Origin: Diplodia intermedia | Taxonomy: Eukaryota > Ascomycota > Dothideomycetes > Botryosphaeriales > Botryosphaeriaceae | Assembly (NCBI GenBank): GCA_021495925.1 | Contig: JAKEKT010000012.1 | Span: 481,440 to 545,439 of the forward strand | Direction of reading: 5' to 3' | DNA: 64,000 bases | Shown here: positions 32,742 through 45,041 of the stretch, piece by piece | How the letters are laid out: every line of letters starts with the position of its first letter | Numbering within the stretch: position 1 is the first letter of the stretch | Program-made: the position numbers and the translations under genes | Notes under the pieces: model-generated | What the model was told of the DNA's origin: nothing | Databases searched by the model: none | What the model saw: the letters and a program-made list of their open reading frames with translations, nothing else

Positions 32742-34625
32742 GGGAGATGTTGGGGTAGGGACACAAAAAAGGGTCGTTTTGTAATTTTTGGATGCGTGTG
32801 GGGTTCATGTATGTGTTTACGCTAATGATGAAATCGAACACCCTGGATGTGATTGAGATCTTGATTGACCCAGATATGCCGTTTTCTTGTGATACATTCC
32901 CCCGCACCTGCTACATCTTGTCAGCGATACAGTCTTTATCCTCTACTCGACACTGCTGCCGGCGCCGCTTACGAGGGCTGTTTTTCTGGGATCGGACTGG
33001 GCCAATGTTTTGTTCGTTGCTGTTGGGTAGGTATGAAGAGGGTGGCTTTATTTATCTTCTTCTGGTTGTAAGAGACAGGAGCAATCACTTGATGATGGAT
33101 GCTGGAAATGCGAGTATTGAACATGTCAGTGTCAGGCCCGGCGGGATACACTTTGTTAAGGGAGGCCCCGCGAGAATTTTCTACTCTTATGAGCGAGTTC
33201 AAGCCAGCGTTGGACTCGGGGTTCCTTGAACACCATCGGATTAGCGCATTGGGTTGGTTTTCCCAACGGTCTTCACTTCACACTGCCCCGGTCCCCATCC
33301 ATCCTACAAAGCGCGAAGTCACTCCCTCAGCAACACCGAGACAAATCTCCCATTCCGACTACTTCCTGCTGTCGAGCTCGACGTCATCGCCCGCGCCGGC
33401 GGCGAATATGCGGCGCGACGCCCGTGTTGCGCGTCCTCGACGAGTTTTTCGTCAGCGACGGGGCGGGCGGTCGGGGTTCCTGGGCGCGCGCTGCACGAGG
33501 CGGGACGGCGGCGGTGGCGGTCAGTCGGTGGTACAGGGGGTGAAGGTTGCCCGTGCGGCTGGCGGGGAGGGCTGAGCGTGGCGAGCGTGGGCCTCGAGGG
33601 ACGGGGTGGTGGAGAGGTGTGTGTAGGGAGGAGGGGGGTGGAGGTCGGGAGGTTCGGAGGGGACTGGCTGGGTCTCGGTCATCGGGGAGGGATCGCAGTC
33701 GACAGCGAAGCAGTTGAGGGAGGAGAAGGAGACGAGGGAGGCGAGGGAGGCGACGGAGGAGGAGGAAGAGGAGGAGGAGGCGCGAAAGCTGGAGAAGGGG
33801 AAGTGGGAGGAGGATTGGCTGGTGATCAAAGACTCAATGCGGGTTGGAGGTGAACAAGCTGTGGAGGATCACGGTTTCTGGTACTGAGCGTTCTGAGATG
33901 TTTGTGGTATACCTGAGGAACATACACAGGTTCCAGTAGAGTAGTACTTTGGACGTCGAAAGAGGGCTCCTCATCCCCCTCTCTACTGCTGAATCACGGT
34001 CGGTCCTCGCGAAGCCACTGTCGAAAGGAGATACTGGAGGATGAAACATGCGTGAAAGACATAACATGCTCGTACGTTGGCAAGAAGCAACAATGCCGAG
34101 GATACGAGAAGCGGTATATGCTATTCAATCACAGATGGGGAACTTTGAACTTCGCCAAGGTGAGTCATCGGGCGTGCGAAAGCCGGCATGATGTGTCACT
34201 TCTCGAAAGCCTTGGTAGAACATAGTCTCTGGACTGGATCTAGCCCGCTGAGACACATTGAGACAGTAGCGCATAATACAGATACTTTGCTTCGCAATTC
34301 GCAGCTAAACGGCCCTGTTAGTAGGCTCGAAAATCCAATGTTGCACTTCCTGGCACTCGCGCAAATTCACAACATACTTTCCTGTACTTCTTGCTGTTTA
34401 TTTTGCTTTCCATCCTCTTATTTCCGGCCAGATCCGTGGCTGTCAGCAGTAATTCTCGTAAAGAAGATGCTGTGGGGCACATATTATGAAACTGATAGTT
34501 GTAGTTTCTTTGACCATGGACCTGGTCTTCACCTGAGAACTCTATGTAAACACAACGCAGCTTGACCCTCTCCTTCTTATGTTCTATGACATGATCATCC
34601 TGATTATCTACCTCCTCTTTCCTGC
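32742..34625. other. long spacer with skewed GC-rich island
   Basis: 33370-33840 is GC-rich and purine-skewed on the plus strand; all six frames are open for 60-200 codons, but none shows a domain. The rest is AT-richer and gene-free. A relic of a coding region in the island is possible but unproven. Confidence 0.4.
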
Positions 34626-35300
34626 TCACCAACAAGATTCTGGATCTACCTTGCAAGCAAGCCTTGTCGCGTCGAATGATTCCTCCACAGCGTCAACAGC
34701 CCGGTGCGGGAAAACCTTCCGCGCCACGTTCAACGGATTGGGACCCTTCCTAGACCCTCCTCTCTCCTGCATGCCCTGTCCCGGGCCATGAAGGTACAAT
34801 TTTGCGCGCCGGACAGCTTCTGAAGTCAGGATCCGCTCCATGAGGAGGAAAACGCCGAACAGCAGCGCATCGACGCCACCCTCCTGCTGCCTCTGCAGCC
34901 TCTTCAGGAGCTGCTCCGCGCGGACGTAGATGCACTACCCGGCCACACCATCCACCTGGACCATCAACGTCCCCTCACACTCAGCAGCAGCAGCAGCAGC
35001 TAGCATGTCTCGCCGCCGCCCATCCACCCGCTTCTCCCGCAGCACCGGCCGCAGGACCTTGAAGACATAGGCGGCGGCCGCGAGCTCTCGCGGCGTCGAG
35101 GTACGCAGCCCAGTCATCGAGGCCGCCGCCCCGATCGCCAGTACCGTCATCGTCTGCGTAGCGCCGCCCCTGTGCGCTCGTCCGGTGGCCCAACTTGCGC
35201 GGTTGGATGGCCATGTAGTAGTATTACATGTCGGGGAATGTCGAGCGTGATGCGGATGGGCGGCTTCTCCTGAGCGGTTGTAGGTCTACCGAGGCGGTGG
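34626..35300 (-). pseudogene. decayed coding sequence, family not recognised
   Basis: Reading the minus strand, one frame covers 35150-34626 with a single TAG at 34935-34937. Translation on both sides of it looks like genuine protein: before it VLRPVLREKRVDGRRR and a short Ala run, after it YVRAEQLLKRLQRQQEGG and VDALLFGVFLLMERI. Upstream of about 35100 the coding-like signal moves into other frames (PPIRITLDIP; DDWAAYLDAARARG), implying one or two frameshifts. The stop could have arisen from CAG by C-to-T change. A CAG repeat (34983-35000) encodes the Ala run. I do not recognise the parent family, and no start codon or promoter is evident. An expressed short product is unlikely. Confidence 0.45.
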
Positions 35301-36160
35301 TGGATCGCCGCGGCCACGTTGGTCGATGGCGGAAGACAGACGGCATGTCTGGTCGACCTTGTAGAGCGTGCGCTTGTGTAGATTCTGCCGTAAAATCATA
35401 CTGAACAACTCACGTGGCACCAAAGCGTGACTCGCCTGCAGAGATGCCGGTGAGTTTTTGACAAGAAGTTTGGACTGCGACATTTTTCATCTATTATTCC
35501 GGGGAGCTCGAGATGTGATGAACATGAACTATTGCAAGGCATGTGAGCTTAATTGGTGCAAAGTATCTGTATGGACGACTTAGGCATGTAGAAGTTGTTG
35601 TTCTGAGTGGAGACAACACACATGTCGCGGGACTATTGAAGACCTCCAAAACGCATTGGCATATGCTTTCTGGTCCTCTCTCCCGAGCCGTAATCATCGT
35701 TCAGCTAATGATCGATTCAAACAGAAGCATTGGCGAACCATGGAGCCATCTTAATTGGCATGTCTGTTTCAATACAGCAGCTTCATCCCAAGGTAAACTT
35801 GTGCTTACGGGCATTGATCTCCATCTCGGCTTTACCGCATCTTGCAGTTTCAAAGCCTGCAAGAATATGCTTTGAAATGGTCGTGCTTTGAAATACTCGG
35901 AAACCGCACCATTCGGGCGCGAGAGAAGCCATGGGCCGAGTGAGTAAGGGCTGTGATTGGTTCATTCGGGCCAGTCGGAAACTCGGGATCCGAGAGAGGT
36001 GATGCCTGAGGCTTGACTCCTGTCTGATTGCATCACCACTATTCCTTCCAAACAGCCCTTGCAAAAGTATAAAAAAGAAAGGTCTGGCAAGGCGAGTCAG
36101 TCAAAAAGTCAATTCACGTCCGAACTCAATTCACGCCTCGCTTGACTCAGTCGCCCAATC
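35301..36160. other. spacer and promoter of the dehydrogenase-like gene
   Basis: No gene supported. A TATA box lies near the right end. Confidence 0.5.
36068..36076 (+). promoter_or_regulatory. TATA box of the dehydrogenase-like gene
   Basis: TATAAAAAA 93 bp upstream of the ATG at 36161. Confidence 0.6.
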
Positions 36161-37147
36161 ATGCCTGCTTCCGAGACGGACACTGCCGCCAATCTGCAAG
36201 TCAACCACCAGGACCTCGCCGGCAAAAATGCGATTGTAACGTAGGCAGTCCGGGAGTACCTTGCCCCAACAACAGCAGCTGATTCAGTGTGCACATGGCA
36301 ACAGCGGCGCCTCCAGAGGCATCGGCCGTGCAATCGCCCTCCACCTGGCCAGCCGCGGCGCCTCAATCATCGGCACATGCTCCTCGCCGCAATCCCTCCA
36401 CCACCTCGAGCACGCCAACAGCGCAGTCGCCGACGCGTACGGCGCGGCGGGCGTGCGACCGACGCCGAGAATCGTCGGCGTGCCGGCCAACCTCCTCTCG
36501 CCCGACACGCCCGCGCTCCTGCTCGACGCCGTCGGGCGCGAGTTCGGGGGCCGGCTGGACATCCTCGTCAACAACGCCGCGTACGACGAGTTCCGGCCGG
36601 TCGGCGAGCTCGACGCCGGGTACGTGCAGCGCAGCCTGCTCGGCAACGTCCAGACGCTGGCCCTGTCCGTCGACCTGCTGTTCAGGGAACGCGTCTTCCG
36701 GCCCAACTCGCGCATCGTCAACATCTCGGCGGAGCTGACCAGGGGCCCCCTGCCGCACAGGCGAGTCGCCCTGTTGATGGCGTTGTTGGCGCAAATCGCT
36801 GACGTTGGTCGTCGTGTAGTTCGTTTGGCTTTTTCGCTGCGACTAAAGCGGCCATGGAGTCGCTGACGCGGACTTGGGCCGACGTCTTCGGGAAGGATCC
36901 TTCCATGGCTGGCACTACCGTCAATGCCCTTCTGGTGGGCGCTACGGATACCGAGGCGTTCTGTAAGGGTCTGTCGCCCGAGCAGTCGAAGGCTGTTGTG
37001 GACCACGTGATTGGAACCACGTCTCTGGCAAGGTTGGGGACGGCTGAGGATGCGGCGGATCTTGTCGGGCTCTTGGTGAGCGAGAGGGCGGGCTGGATCA
37101 CTGGTTCTGTGGTAGGTGGCGGTGGTGGTAGTGCAAAGATTCTGTAG
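36161..37147 (+). CDS. short-chain dehydrogenase/reductase with altered catalytic Tyr
   Basis: Three exons, 36161-36240, 36305-36760 and 36820-37147; 287 aa. Classical SDR layout: cofactor motif TGASRGIG (Thr27-Gly34), NNAAYD in the middle, Ser168 in IVNISAEL, and a C-terminal GWITGSVV strand. The usual Y-x3-K catalytic pair reads F184-x3-K188 (FFAATK), so the proton-donating Tyr is Phe. The fold and NAD(P) binding look intact, but normal oxidoreductase chemistry is doubtful; a non-catalytic or altered role, or recent loss of function, is possible. Intron 2 uses a GC donor (CAG|GCGAGT) with a TAG acceptor, the only choice that keeps phase. Intracellular, no targeting signal. Neighbours do not point to a pathway. 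Confidence 0.85.
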
Positions 37148-37523
37148 ATGGGGAGGAACACCAGTCTCGGGTCATAGTTTCACTGCTTCGCGCAAATTGT
37201 CCGTGCTTTCGGAACTACTATATTGTTATCTTGGTGGATTACTTGTACTTGTAGGGAATGCGATAGGCCTAGTCTGGATTCTGCCAGTCAGCTGCAACCT
37301 TGTCCGAAAACGCCACCGATATGTATTTGCTTTCCTTGTTCAAGTGTCACAGACTGCAAAGTGGTGGTACCCGTGACCGATGTCTTGCACCAAGCATGCA
37401 TGAGCTGAGGCTCTGTACTACTGGTATGTACATACATCCAAGCCGACCCAGCAATTCGGATCCGTTTGGCTCTGTCCCTCCCTTGTCGACCCTTTCAGTT
37501 GTCAACTTCCTCGCCATCCAATA
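37148..37523. other. intergenic region
   Basis: Combined 3' flank of the dehydrogenase gene and promoter of the membrane-protein gene. No further feature seen. Confidence 0.5.
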
Positions 37524-40208
37524 ATGTCTTCCAGACCATACGACAATGAAGGTTTCTCGGTCTCAGCTTACCCTTTACTTGAAATTTCATCTGTTCAATC
37601 GGGTGCATCCTCCAGTCGCGGACTACCGGAAAATGACCAAAGCTTTCAGCCTTCCCGCCGAAGCAGTATTTCAGCCTTTGATGTCGGCTTCAATGGCATC
37701 GAGAACGCGCGGCGAATCCCTCTGGTGGGTGAACTGACCCATTCTATCAAAGATGGAGCACGAGGCTTTCGACTCATCAGGCGTCTCGGACGCTATTTGT
37801 TAATCACGAATGCCGCGGCTCTGGCCATCACTTTTGGCTCCCTCTCGGCTCTATCGTTCCTCTGGTTCGGGAGTGAGAGCAATAGCCACTGGCGTTACAT
37901 CATGATGAATGGCTGGATTGGCCAAGCAGTCACGTTGACTACTTTCGCTATCCGTCTCGCGATTGGGATCCAGGCTACCACTGCAGTAGCCATGCTTGCC
38001 GGCGTCTCTCTTGAATCCGGTGCTGGCGCATCCTTGGGCGAAGCACCCGCGCTATCAATTTCACGCTACGTCAACACCGGGCCATTCTCCACGCTGCCCG
38101 TGTTCTGGAGGAATGCAGCCAGAGGTAAAAGCAACTACACTTTCATCATCATGGTGGTTCTCGCAACCTGTACTTTGCTGTCACAGTTCTCTTCGACGCT
38201 GCTTCTCTGGGATGTTCGTTCCGGAACCGTGCAAGGCTCTCCCCAGTCAGGAAACATGCCCGTCGGGATGGGAATGCGCAACTTCATCGAGCGCTTCGAA
38301 TCGACAGTGGAGAGGGGGAAGAACGTCTGGGAATTCACACCGCAATCTTTTCCAGCCTTTGCCGAGTGGAACAAAGCTCCGGAGGTCCAACTTGACGCTT
38401 TGGTCGACACCGGGCCCACCATTCGCGCATTCCTTCCCATCGGAGCGGAGCTTAAACGCTCCATGGTTAACAAGTTTAAAGGCACCGCTTCTTTGTTCGA
38501 TGCCCGTGTGGCGTGCGTCAGACCCATCATCACTGAGCGGAAATTCATTCAGGGGAATGTCCTTAACGACGCCATCACCCGCGGATATTTCACAGGCTAC
38601 GCCCGACCGGCGCAACTCACCGAAGAGCTTAGAGAAGTTCTTCGGTATAACGATACTGCGCCAGGAATCTTCTTCAAATGCGTCATCGATGACCTGGATG
38701 TTCTACCTGATGCAATGTTCAAGACATGTTCCTTTAGTAACTCCGACGGGGGTTTGATTAACAGCCTCGATCCGACTTCAAACAGCACAATGAAGCAGCA
38801 TCTAGTCAAGGGGGAGCAGCAGTCATCCACTGCTCCGGCAACCAGAACGGGGTGGGTAGCACCAGATAACGGTAGCCTCGAGCAGTGGCCAGTCGAGATG
38901 GGGCACAGCTTTCTACTACTACGGTCGGAAGGAGACAGTGATGACATCGAGAATGTAGCATGGCAACTGCGCGTCAACAATTTCACAGAAGAAGAGAACG
39001 GTGTTTGGCTTACTATTCAGTCCAATGAAGCCCCAGGGCTTCCATATGCAGGCAACAAGCTGGGTGTAACCCTATGCTACGATTCATTGTGATAAACCCA
39101 AATCCACGAACCATGAAACTTAGACACGCTGACATATGCAAGGTACAACAATGGGCCACTCATGAACAGAATCAAACACTTACAAGAGTTCACCATCTCT
39201 GCTCAACGGCCCTCCAACCACTCCGAGCCATCCATAGGCTGGGACCCCAAGGAAAAGACATTTGATACGAAAGCATTGAGGCTGCAGCTGGCCGCTGGCT
39301 TACCGAAATCTGCAGAGAGAGGGATCTTCGAGCTTGACTTTGATGGAGTGCTTGAACATCTGCAAAAAGCCACCCAACAGTGGTCACCAATGTACAACGT
39401 CTCTTTTCGTGATAGTGAGTAGGTGGCTGCCCCATCCCATAAGCAACAGGCTAATCTGTATGCAGTCCATCAAGGCCACACCCAATGGTTCTTCAATACG
39501 GCTGGCGACGTACCTAATCTTGATAGCATCTCTGCTTCACCGGAAGCTTCAAGTCTCCTTCGACAGGATGGATTCACCACGAACGAGACTTATGACTTCC
39601 TCAACAGCTTGATTTGGTGGCCATTCTCCAGCATCCCCGATGATGTCGACCACTACGAGATATATGCACCATGCGAAAACTGCACAACGTACAATGCCAT
39701 GACCCGCACATCGGGTTATCATAACAGTGTCGTCACGCTGATACTAAATCCAATTCTCAACGCCATCTTTCGAGACGCTCTGATTGAAACGGGTAACCCG
39801 GCGCTTGCATGGCAAGCCCTCACGACCACAGTGATGCGCATGGCATACTACGATTGGTTTCCAACATTTGACAGCGTCGCAGAGGTTACGACCGTTTCCA
39901 ACGTTCCATGTTTGAAGCCGATGCATGTTTCTGGGTTCCTTATTGTCGTGGGAAACATTCTGCTCCATTTGTGCCTGATTCTCATCACTACGTTGTACTT
40001 TGGTTGTGCGACGAGCTTCTCACTTCTCAATAACGCATGGCAAGTCGTCGCGCAACTCAAGGGACCGGAGACGGAAAGTCTGCTGAATAGCTCCACAGTG
40101 ACGGATGATTCTGAAGTAAAGCAGTGTATTGCTAAGGGAGACGAACGAAGAAGAAGGTACTGGATTAAAAGAAGCGAGTATCATGGCGGAGCACATCTAT
40201 GCCAATGA
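37524..40208 (+). CDS. large four-helix membrane protein with extracytoplasmic domain
   Basis: Three exons, 37524-39088, 39143-39414 and 39466-40208, all phases agreeing; 859 aa. Cytosolic Ser-rich N-terminus, hydrophobic segments near residues 91-116, 132-163 and 206-228, then a ~540-residue domain with scattered Cys and at least eight N-x-S/T sites (for example NVSFRD, NCTTYNAM), and a final helix at about 769-796 with a basic cytosolic tail. The family is common and multi-copy in Pezizomycotina genomes; its function is unknown. The N-terminal helices differ from those of the 2.6-5.0 kb gene, so I treat the two as separate families with like architecture. First-intron donor is GTGATA, weaker than others here. 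Confidence 0.85.
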
Positions 40209-40863
40209 AAGCTCTTAGCTTTATGTTCACTTTATTTTCGTTTCTTTCCTTAGGTACATGATATCAACTTGACTCTACATAATGATTTAACAGAGAGGAA
40301 AATAGCGAATGTCTTAGAGAATCTCAGATAGAGACCATGCCACCTCCGGGTTACTGCGGCGTGCGGAGGTTCTGATTGGTTCACCCCTTACCGTTAATGA
40401 TAAGGAACTGGAGGGCGGCCCAGCTGACCTTATCAAATATTCAATTGCCCTGTTCTCGAAACATTAGCTCACATACTGCTTGTTGGCTAATTACATGTGT
40501 TGTATGTACAACACGTAAACTCTCACTCTTCTCAACGTCAGTACGAGTATCTTCAGAATGTCTCTACAAAAATACCCATGGCTGGATCTATCTTGCCTGC
40601 ATTGGGCTTTCCCCGCTCAGTCGATCGCTACTTGATGTATAAAGCACTATGAGCATCCGGAGTAAACCACTGTGTCCGGGATAAGTTCCGGGTTTCGTGC
40701 GGGGTTGGCCTCGACAGGTGGAGAAACGCCAAGTGCAGACGGTCTACATAACCAGCCGTAGTGGCATAGATTCCGGTACATCAAACGAAAAAATGGCGCC
40801 TGCCGCTTCTCTGGCTCTTTCTAGGGGAGTTCCGGCCACAGCTGGTTCACATTCAGGCATCCA
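40209..40863. other. intergenic region
   Basis: No gene supported. An ATG at 40793 in another frame (41 codons) lies in the probable leader of the amidohydrolase and may act as an upstream ORF. Confidence 0.4.
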
Positions 40864-41917
40864 ATGGTCCATAACCCCGACACCTCCAAAGACAGCACTG
40901 ACTCTTCGTACAGCTTAAGTCCCTCGAATGCCAGCGATGAAGTCAATTGGCACCTCCCGGCGGAGTCTTGGGATACGCATGTGCACGTATTCGACCCGAG
41001 CTACCCCTACTCGCCGGATCGACAATACACGCCCGCCTCAGCATTGTACGACGAGCTACTATCATTCAACGACAACCTCACCGCGACGGATTCGCCTCAG
41101 AACATCGTGCTCGTCCAGCCGTCACCGTACGGCACCGACAACTCCTTGATCCTGGATCTCCTTCGCAACCACTCTTATTCCCGGCACGATCGCTTGCTTC
41201 GCGCCATCGCCGTCATCGATCCCGAAAACGCGACGGATCAAGAGCTGCACGAGATGAACGCACTCGGCGTCAGGGGCATCCGCATCAACACGCAGGGCGC
41301 GGACTCTGAAGAGGCGGCAGGGGAGCTCCGCAGCAACATCACGGCGGCGGTGGAAAGAGTCAAAGGCTTCAGCAACTGGAAATGCCAGCTGCTCGTCTCC
41401 GGGGTCAGCTGGGACTGTGAGCACACCACCGGGGTGCGATACTGCTGCATGCCCCGTTGCTTACCAAGTTCCTCCAGACATCCACGACGTCGTCCGCGAT
41501 CTGCCCATCCCGGTCATTGCGGATCACCAGGGCGGCATGGGAGGCCTCACGAAGCTTGCGAACGGTAGCGCCGACGTGACTGCGCAGCCAGGTTTCTCAT
41601 CGCTTCTGGACCTGGCCAAGCGTGGGAAGGTCTTTGTGAAGATATCTGCGCTATACCGCTCGTCGAAGCTCACAGAGGGTGGCTATGATGATGTGGAGCA
41701 GCTTGTTAGAGTCTTTGCGCAGGAGGTCCCGCAGCGGCTTGTGTGGGGCTCGGACTGGCCTCACACCGGGTCGAACCGCAGTGAAGCGACAAAGTACGTG
41801 CCGGAGCCTTTTAGGAAGGTCGACGACGAGGCTGTTTCGAAGAATATCAGGAAGTGGGTAGGGCCTGAAGTATGGCATCAGATGACAGTGGTCACTCCCG
41901 GTGAAATCTACCTTTGA
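40864..41917 (+). CDS. amidohydrolase-2 family metal-dependent hydrolase
   Basis: Two exons, 40864-41416 and 41469-41917, with a 52-nt intron; 333 aa. TIM-barrel hydrolase of the amidohydrolase-related (Pfam Amidohydro_2) group: the metal motif DTHVHVFDP near the N-terminus, GVRGIRIN on strand 4, VIADHQGG on strand 5, FVKISALYR, and WGSDWPHTG with the catalytic Asp near the C-terminus. Such enzymes include lactonases of the PDC/gluconolactone type and decarboxylases acting on aromatic acids; the exact reaction cannot be told. No signal peptide. Length fits the family (280-340 aa). It starts at the first in-frame ATG; about 30 non-conserved residues precede the domain. No pathway partner lies nearby. 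Confidence 0.9.
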
Positions 41918-42567
41918 GTATTACTGCATCTGAAGCATTATTTCACGTAGTTGGTGGCAGTAGTGTTGAAAGTTGCGACTATAAGCGCCTCAGACATAAC
42001 CAGAAGTCCGTGGTATCGTCGGCCGCCTCTGTAGTTATCTTATGAAATGATAACAGACTAAAGATGCTTTATGGGAGGCAAGACGAAATGATTAGTAGAT
42101 TTGCCAGTCGAAAATCTCTACGCCGGAGTTACCCGGCGATCTTCTCGTGGTACGCGCAGAAGCTGTAAGTAGAGAAGAATGCTGCACAACATCGCTCTTA
42201 GGTAGGGTACAAAAAGAGCCCTCCAGAATTGGCTTAGTATCCTCTCGTGCGGGGTCGCTCGCTCCTCAACTTCGGCTCGGGCCGAGGACTTTGTACATAC
42301 GGACCAGTCTATGAACTCCGACCAAGTACGTCTCGTGTACAAGGTAAAGACACGCCATATTGGAATCCTCTAATAGTGGAGTCAGTTGGGAGATTAATAG
42401 CTTGCCTTTGGTTGTTCGGGATACCGGGGCCAAAAAGGCAACGTATTGCTTATCACCAACGGCCCCCACCCTTTTGCCATACCCTGTCCTGCCCGTACTC
42501 GTCAGCTTGAAGGATTCGACGAGATCCACATAACTCTTTAAAAGCAAGCCCTCACGCAGAGCAGGAG
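41918..42567. other. intergenic region
   Basis: 3' flank of the amidohydrolase and promoter of the HET gene. No other feature was supported. Confidence 0.5.
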
Positions 42568-45041
42568 ATGTCTCTTCGCAGCCTTAAAGCAACAATGTCA
42601 TCGACATCAGACGCAGCCTTTCCGATGGCCCCTGACCCACCTTCCCCGCCATACCAAAATTCAGTATTTGAGTCAGACGAGGATACTGCACCAGATGACG
42701 ACCCGATATATCCTCTCGAAGCGGAGGTTTCTGACGTAGAGTACGACGAGGACTTCGACAACCATGACGGCAGTGTCGAGTTCAACGCCAAAGTCATCGA
42801 GGAACTCAAGAGTGCCAATCTGCTGACACACGACGAAAAGCCGAGCAAACTGTGCCGCTACTGTGCGAACATAACATACGAAGCAATGTGCAGTCCCGAA
42901 AGGTGCCAGCACACTCCCAACGTGTGGACGCTTCTTCAATCTGCGGAAGAATGCGAGCTTTGCGCTCTGGTCGTGGAGGAAGTCACCGCGTTCGGACTCG
43001 ACCTGGACCCTGGAGACAGCGAGCCTGAAAGCGACCGCAGAGGCGGGTTTGAGACTTTCTTCTTGTACCTCGGGATCGACAAAGATGAGCCTCGCCCGGT
43101 GCGGGTACGGCTCGCGCGGTCAAGTTACAACGGTATGACTTTCGAGATGGACAAGGGCACCGATGAAGAGGAGTGGATGAGGTGGCATGAACTCGGGTCA
43201 TTGCAAGCGTTCACCGACTCTAGTATGTATTTTCCACTGCACAGAAGGGTCTCCCGCTTACGCTGGCAGGTAAACATGCGCAGCTTTCGGACGGAGCCCT
43301 CCCGCTCCGGCTACCCCTCACAGAACAGCCGAGTCTCGCTGTGCTTTCAGTACTCGTCCGGGAATGGGTTGCGCGCTGCCAGCAGAGCCATATCAGGTGC
43401 AACTCTCCTTGTCCAGAAGATGCCATTCCACGACTACCAACAAGGGTTCTCGACCTCAGAGATGTGAAGGCCAAAGCGACAGTGCGACTATGGCCCACGC
43501 AAGGATCCAGGGCGCAGTATATCGCCCTGAGCCACTGCTGGGGCGGCAAGCAGCCGGTGAAGACCGAGACAGCAAACCTCAGCCAACGGATCGAAGGATT
43601 CCCTTACACAGATTTGCCTTCGCTGTTTCGCGATGCAGTCGACACCGCTCTCGCCATCGGCATCGACTACCTCTGGATCGACTCCCTGTGCATCGTCCAG
43701 GACGACAAGGAAGACTGGGCATCCGAAGCGGCACGGATGGCGGACGTCTACATGAACTCGCACCTCACCATCGCCGCGTCCGCAGCGCCCAACAGCTCGG
43801 GGCGCCTGCTCGGCCCGAGAGCGCCAGCGCCCAAGGCCGTCCGGCTTCCCCAACGCGCACACGACGGCGCCGAAGGGGAGCACTGGTCCCTCTTCGTGGA
43901 CGACCGGCGGCGGCGGTCCTTCGTGCAGGACGCGCACTTCTCGCCGCTGAACGGGCGCGCGTGGGTGCTGCAGGAGCGGCTGCTGTCGCCGCGGACCCTG
44001 CACTTCGCCGGCGCGCAGCTGTACTGGGAGTGCTGGGCCGGCGTCGCGCACGAGAACCTGCAGCTCGACCGGACGAGCTACCACAAGAGCCGCATCTTCC
44101 CGGGAGCGCTGTCGCCGCGCAAGGCCGGGAAAAACTCCAACTTGGGCGACTACCTGGAGCAGTGGCTGGAGGTCGTCGAGACGTACACGGGCTGCGGGCT
44201 GACGTTCGCGTCGGACAAGCTGGTCGCCGTGGCGGGCATCGTGGACCGGATCAGGGCGGGAAACGTTAACCCGTTCTACAGGGGCGTCTTCTACGACGCC
44301 GACCTGCACTGCCAGCTGCTGTGGATGGTGGACGACAATTCCCGCTCCGCGCTCCTGCCCGAAACCGGGGCGCCGAGCTGGAGCTGGGCGAGCCGGGATG
44401 GAAAGGTCCACTTTGCCCACAAGGTGCCGCAGTTACTTTCGCCGCATCGCTCGACTTGTGTGGCGTGGCGCCAGGACTCGGGGGACGAGCTTCTGGACTT
44501 GAGAGCCGACCTCCACACTTTGGACGAGAAGCTTTTGGTCGGCGAGCTGAGGAAAAAACGGTACAATGAGTTCCGGAGGAAACAGGAGAGTGTTTTCAAA
44601 AACATTCTGCGCGGAGACGGCGACATCCGTTTCCGATTCATCCATCGGGACAGCAGTATGTTACCAGAGGACGACGGCGGCGATCAGGAGGACGCCAGGA
44701 GCGACACGTCCGATTTCGTGCCCCATTTTACCGGTTATGAGGACGACAGTGATTTCGAGGACGACGACACCGTTGCAGGGGTCTTGCTGGATCACGAGAC
44801 AGGAGATGAGCCAAACCTCAACTCGATTTTTTGGGTGTTGGTTGGACACGTATGGTATGCAGTCTTCCAGCTGGCTCCGCAGCGCTATTACTGACATGAA
44901 ACCAGCATGGGAAAGCGGAACGAGTACTACTGTTTACTCGTGCAAGAACGCGAAGAGTCAACATACGTGCGCGTGGGTGTAGCTCTATTGTTTGACGACA
45001 AATGGCTTCATCTGTGCCGGAGCGATGTGACGATTGTCTAG
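42568..45041 (+). CDS. HET-domain (heterokaryon incompatibility) protein
   Basis: Three exons, 42568-43222, 43270-44854 and 44906-45041; 791 aa. An acidic N-terminal leader is followed by a CRYC...C-x2-C segment (about residues 90-140), the linker, then the HET domain (about 295-445) with its three conserved blocks: YIALSHCWGG, LFRDAVDTALAIGIDYLWID-type block with SLCIVQDD, and ARMADVYMNS...LTIAAS. The C-terminal part has the usual RAWVLQERLLSPR and WSWAS motifs and an acidic insert. HET proteins trigger regulated cell death upon allorecognition or other sensing. The last exon (RVGVALLFDD...) restores the typical HET C-terminus; without that splice the frame ends early at 44894. It converges on the alpha-dioxygenase-like gene. 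Confidence 0.92.

Noticed and set aside
33254..33853. 199-codon Gly/Glu-rich plus-strand frame and its Ser/Pro-rich antisense partner (33521-33829)
   Set aside because: Purine-skewed low-complexity DNA; neither strand has an ATG-led, splice-supported model.
11267..42000. A possible secondary-metabolite cluster (2OG oxygenase, dehydrogenase, amidohydrolase)
   Set aside because: These genes are 5-25 kb apart, interrupted by unrelated genes, and no backbone synthase, P450 or transporter of a cluster is present.
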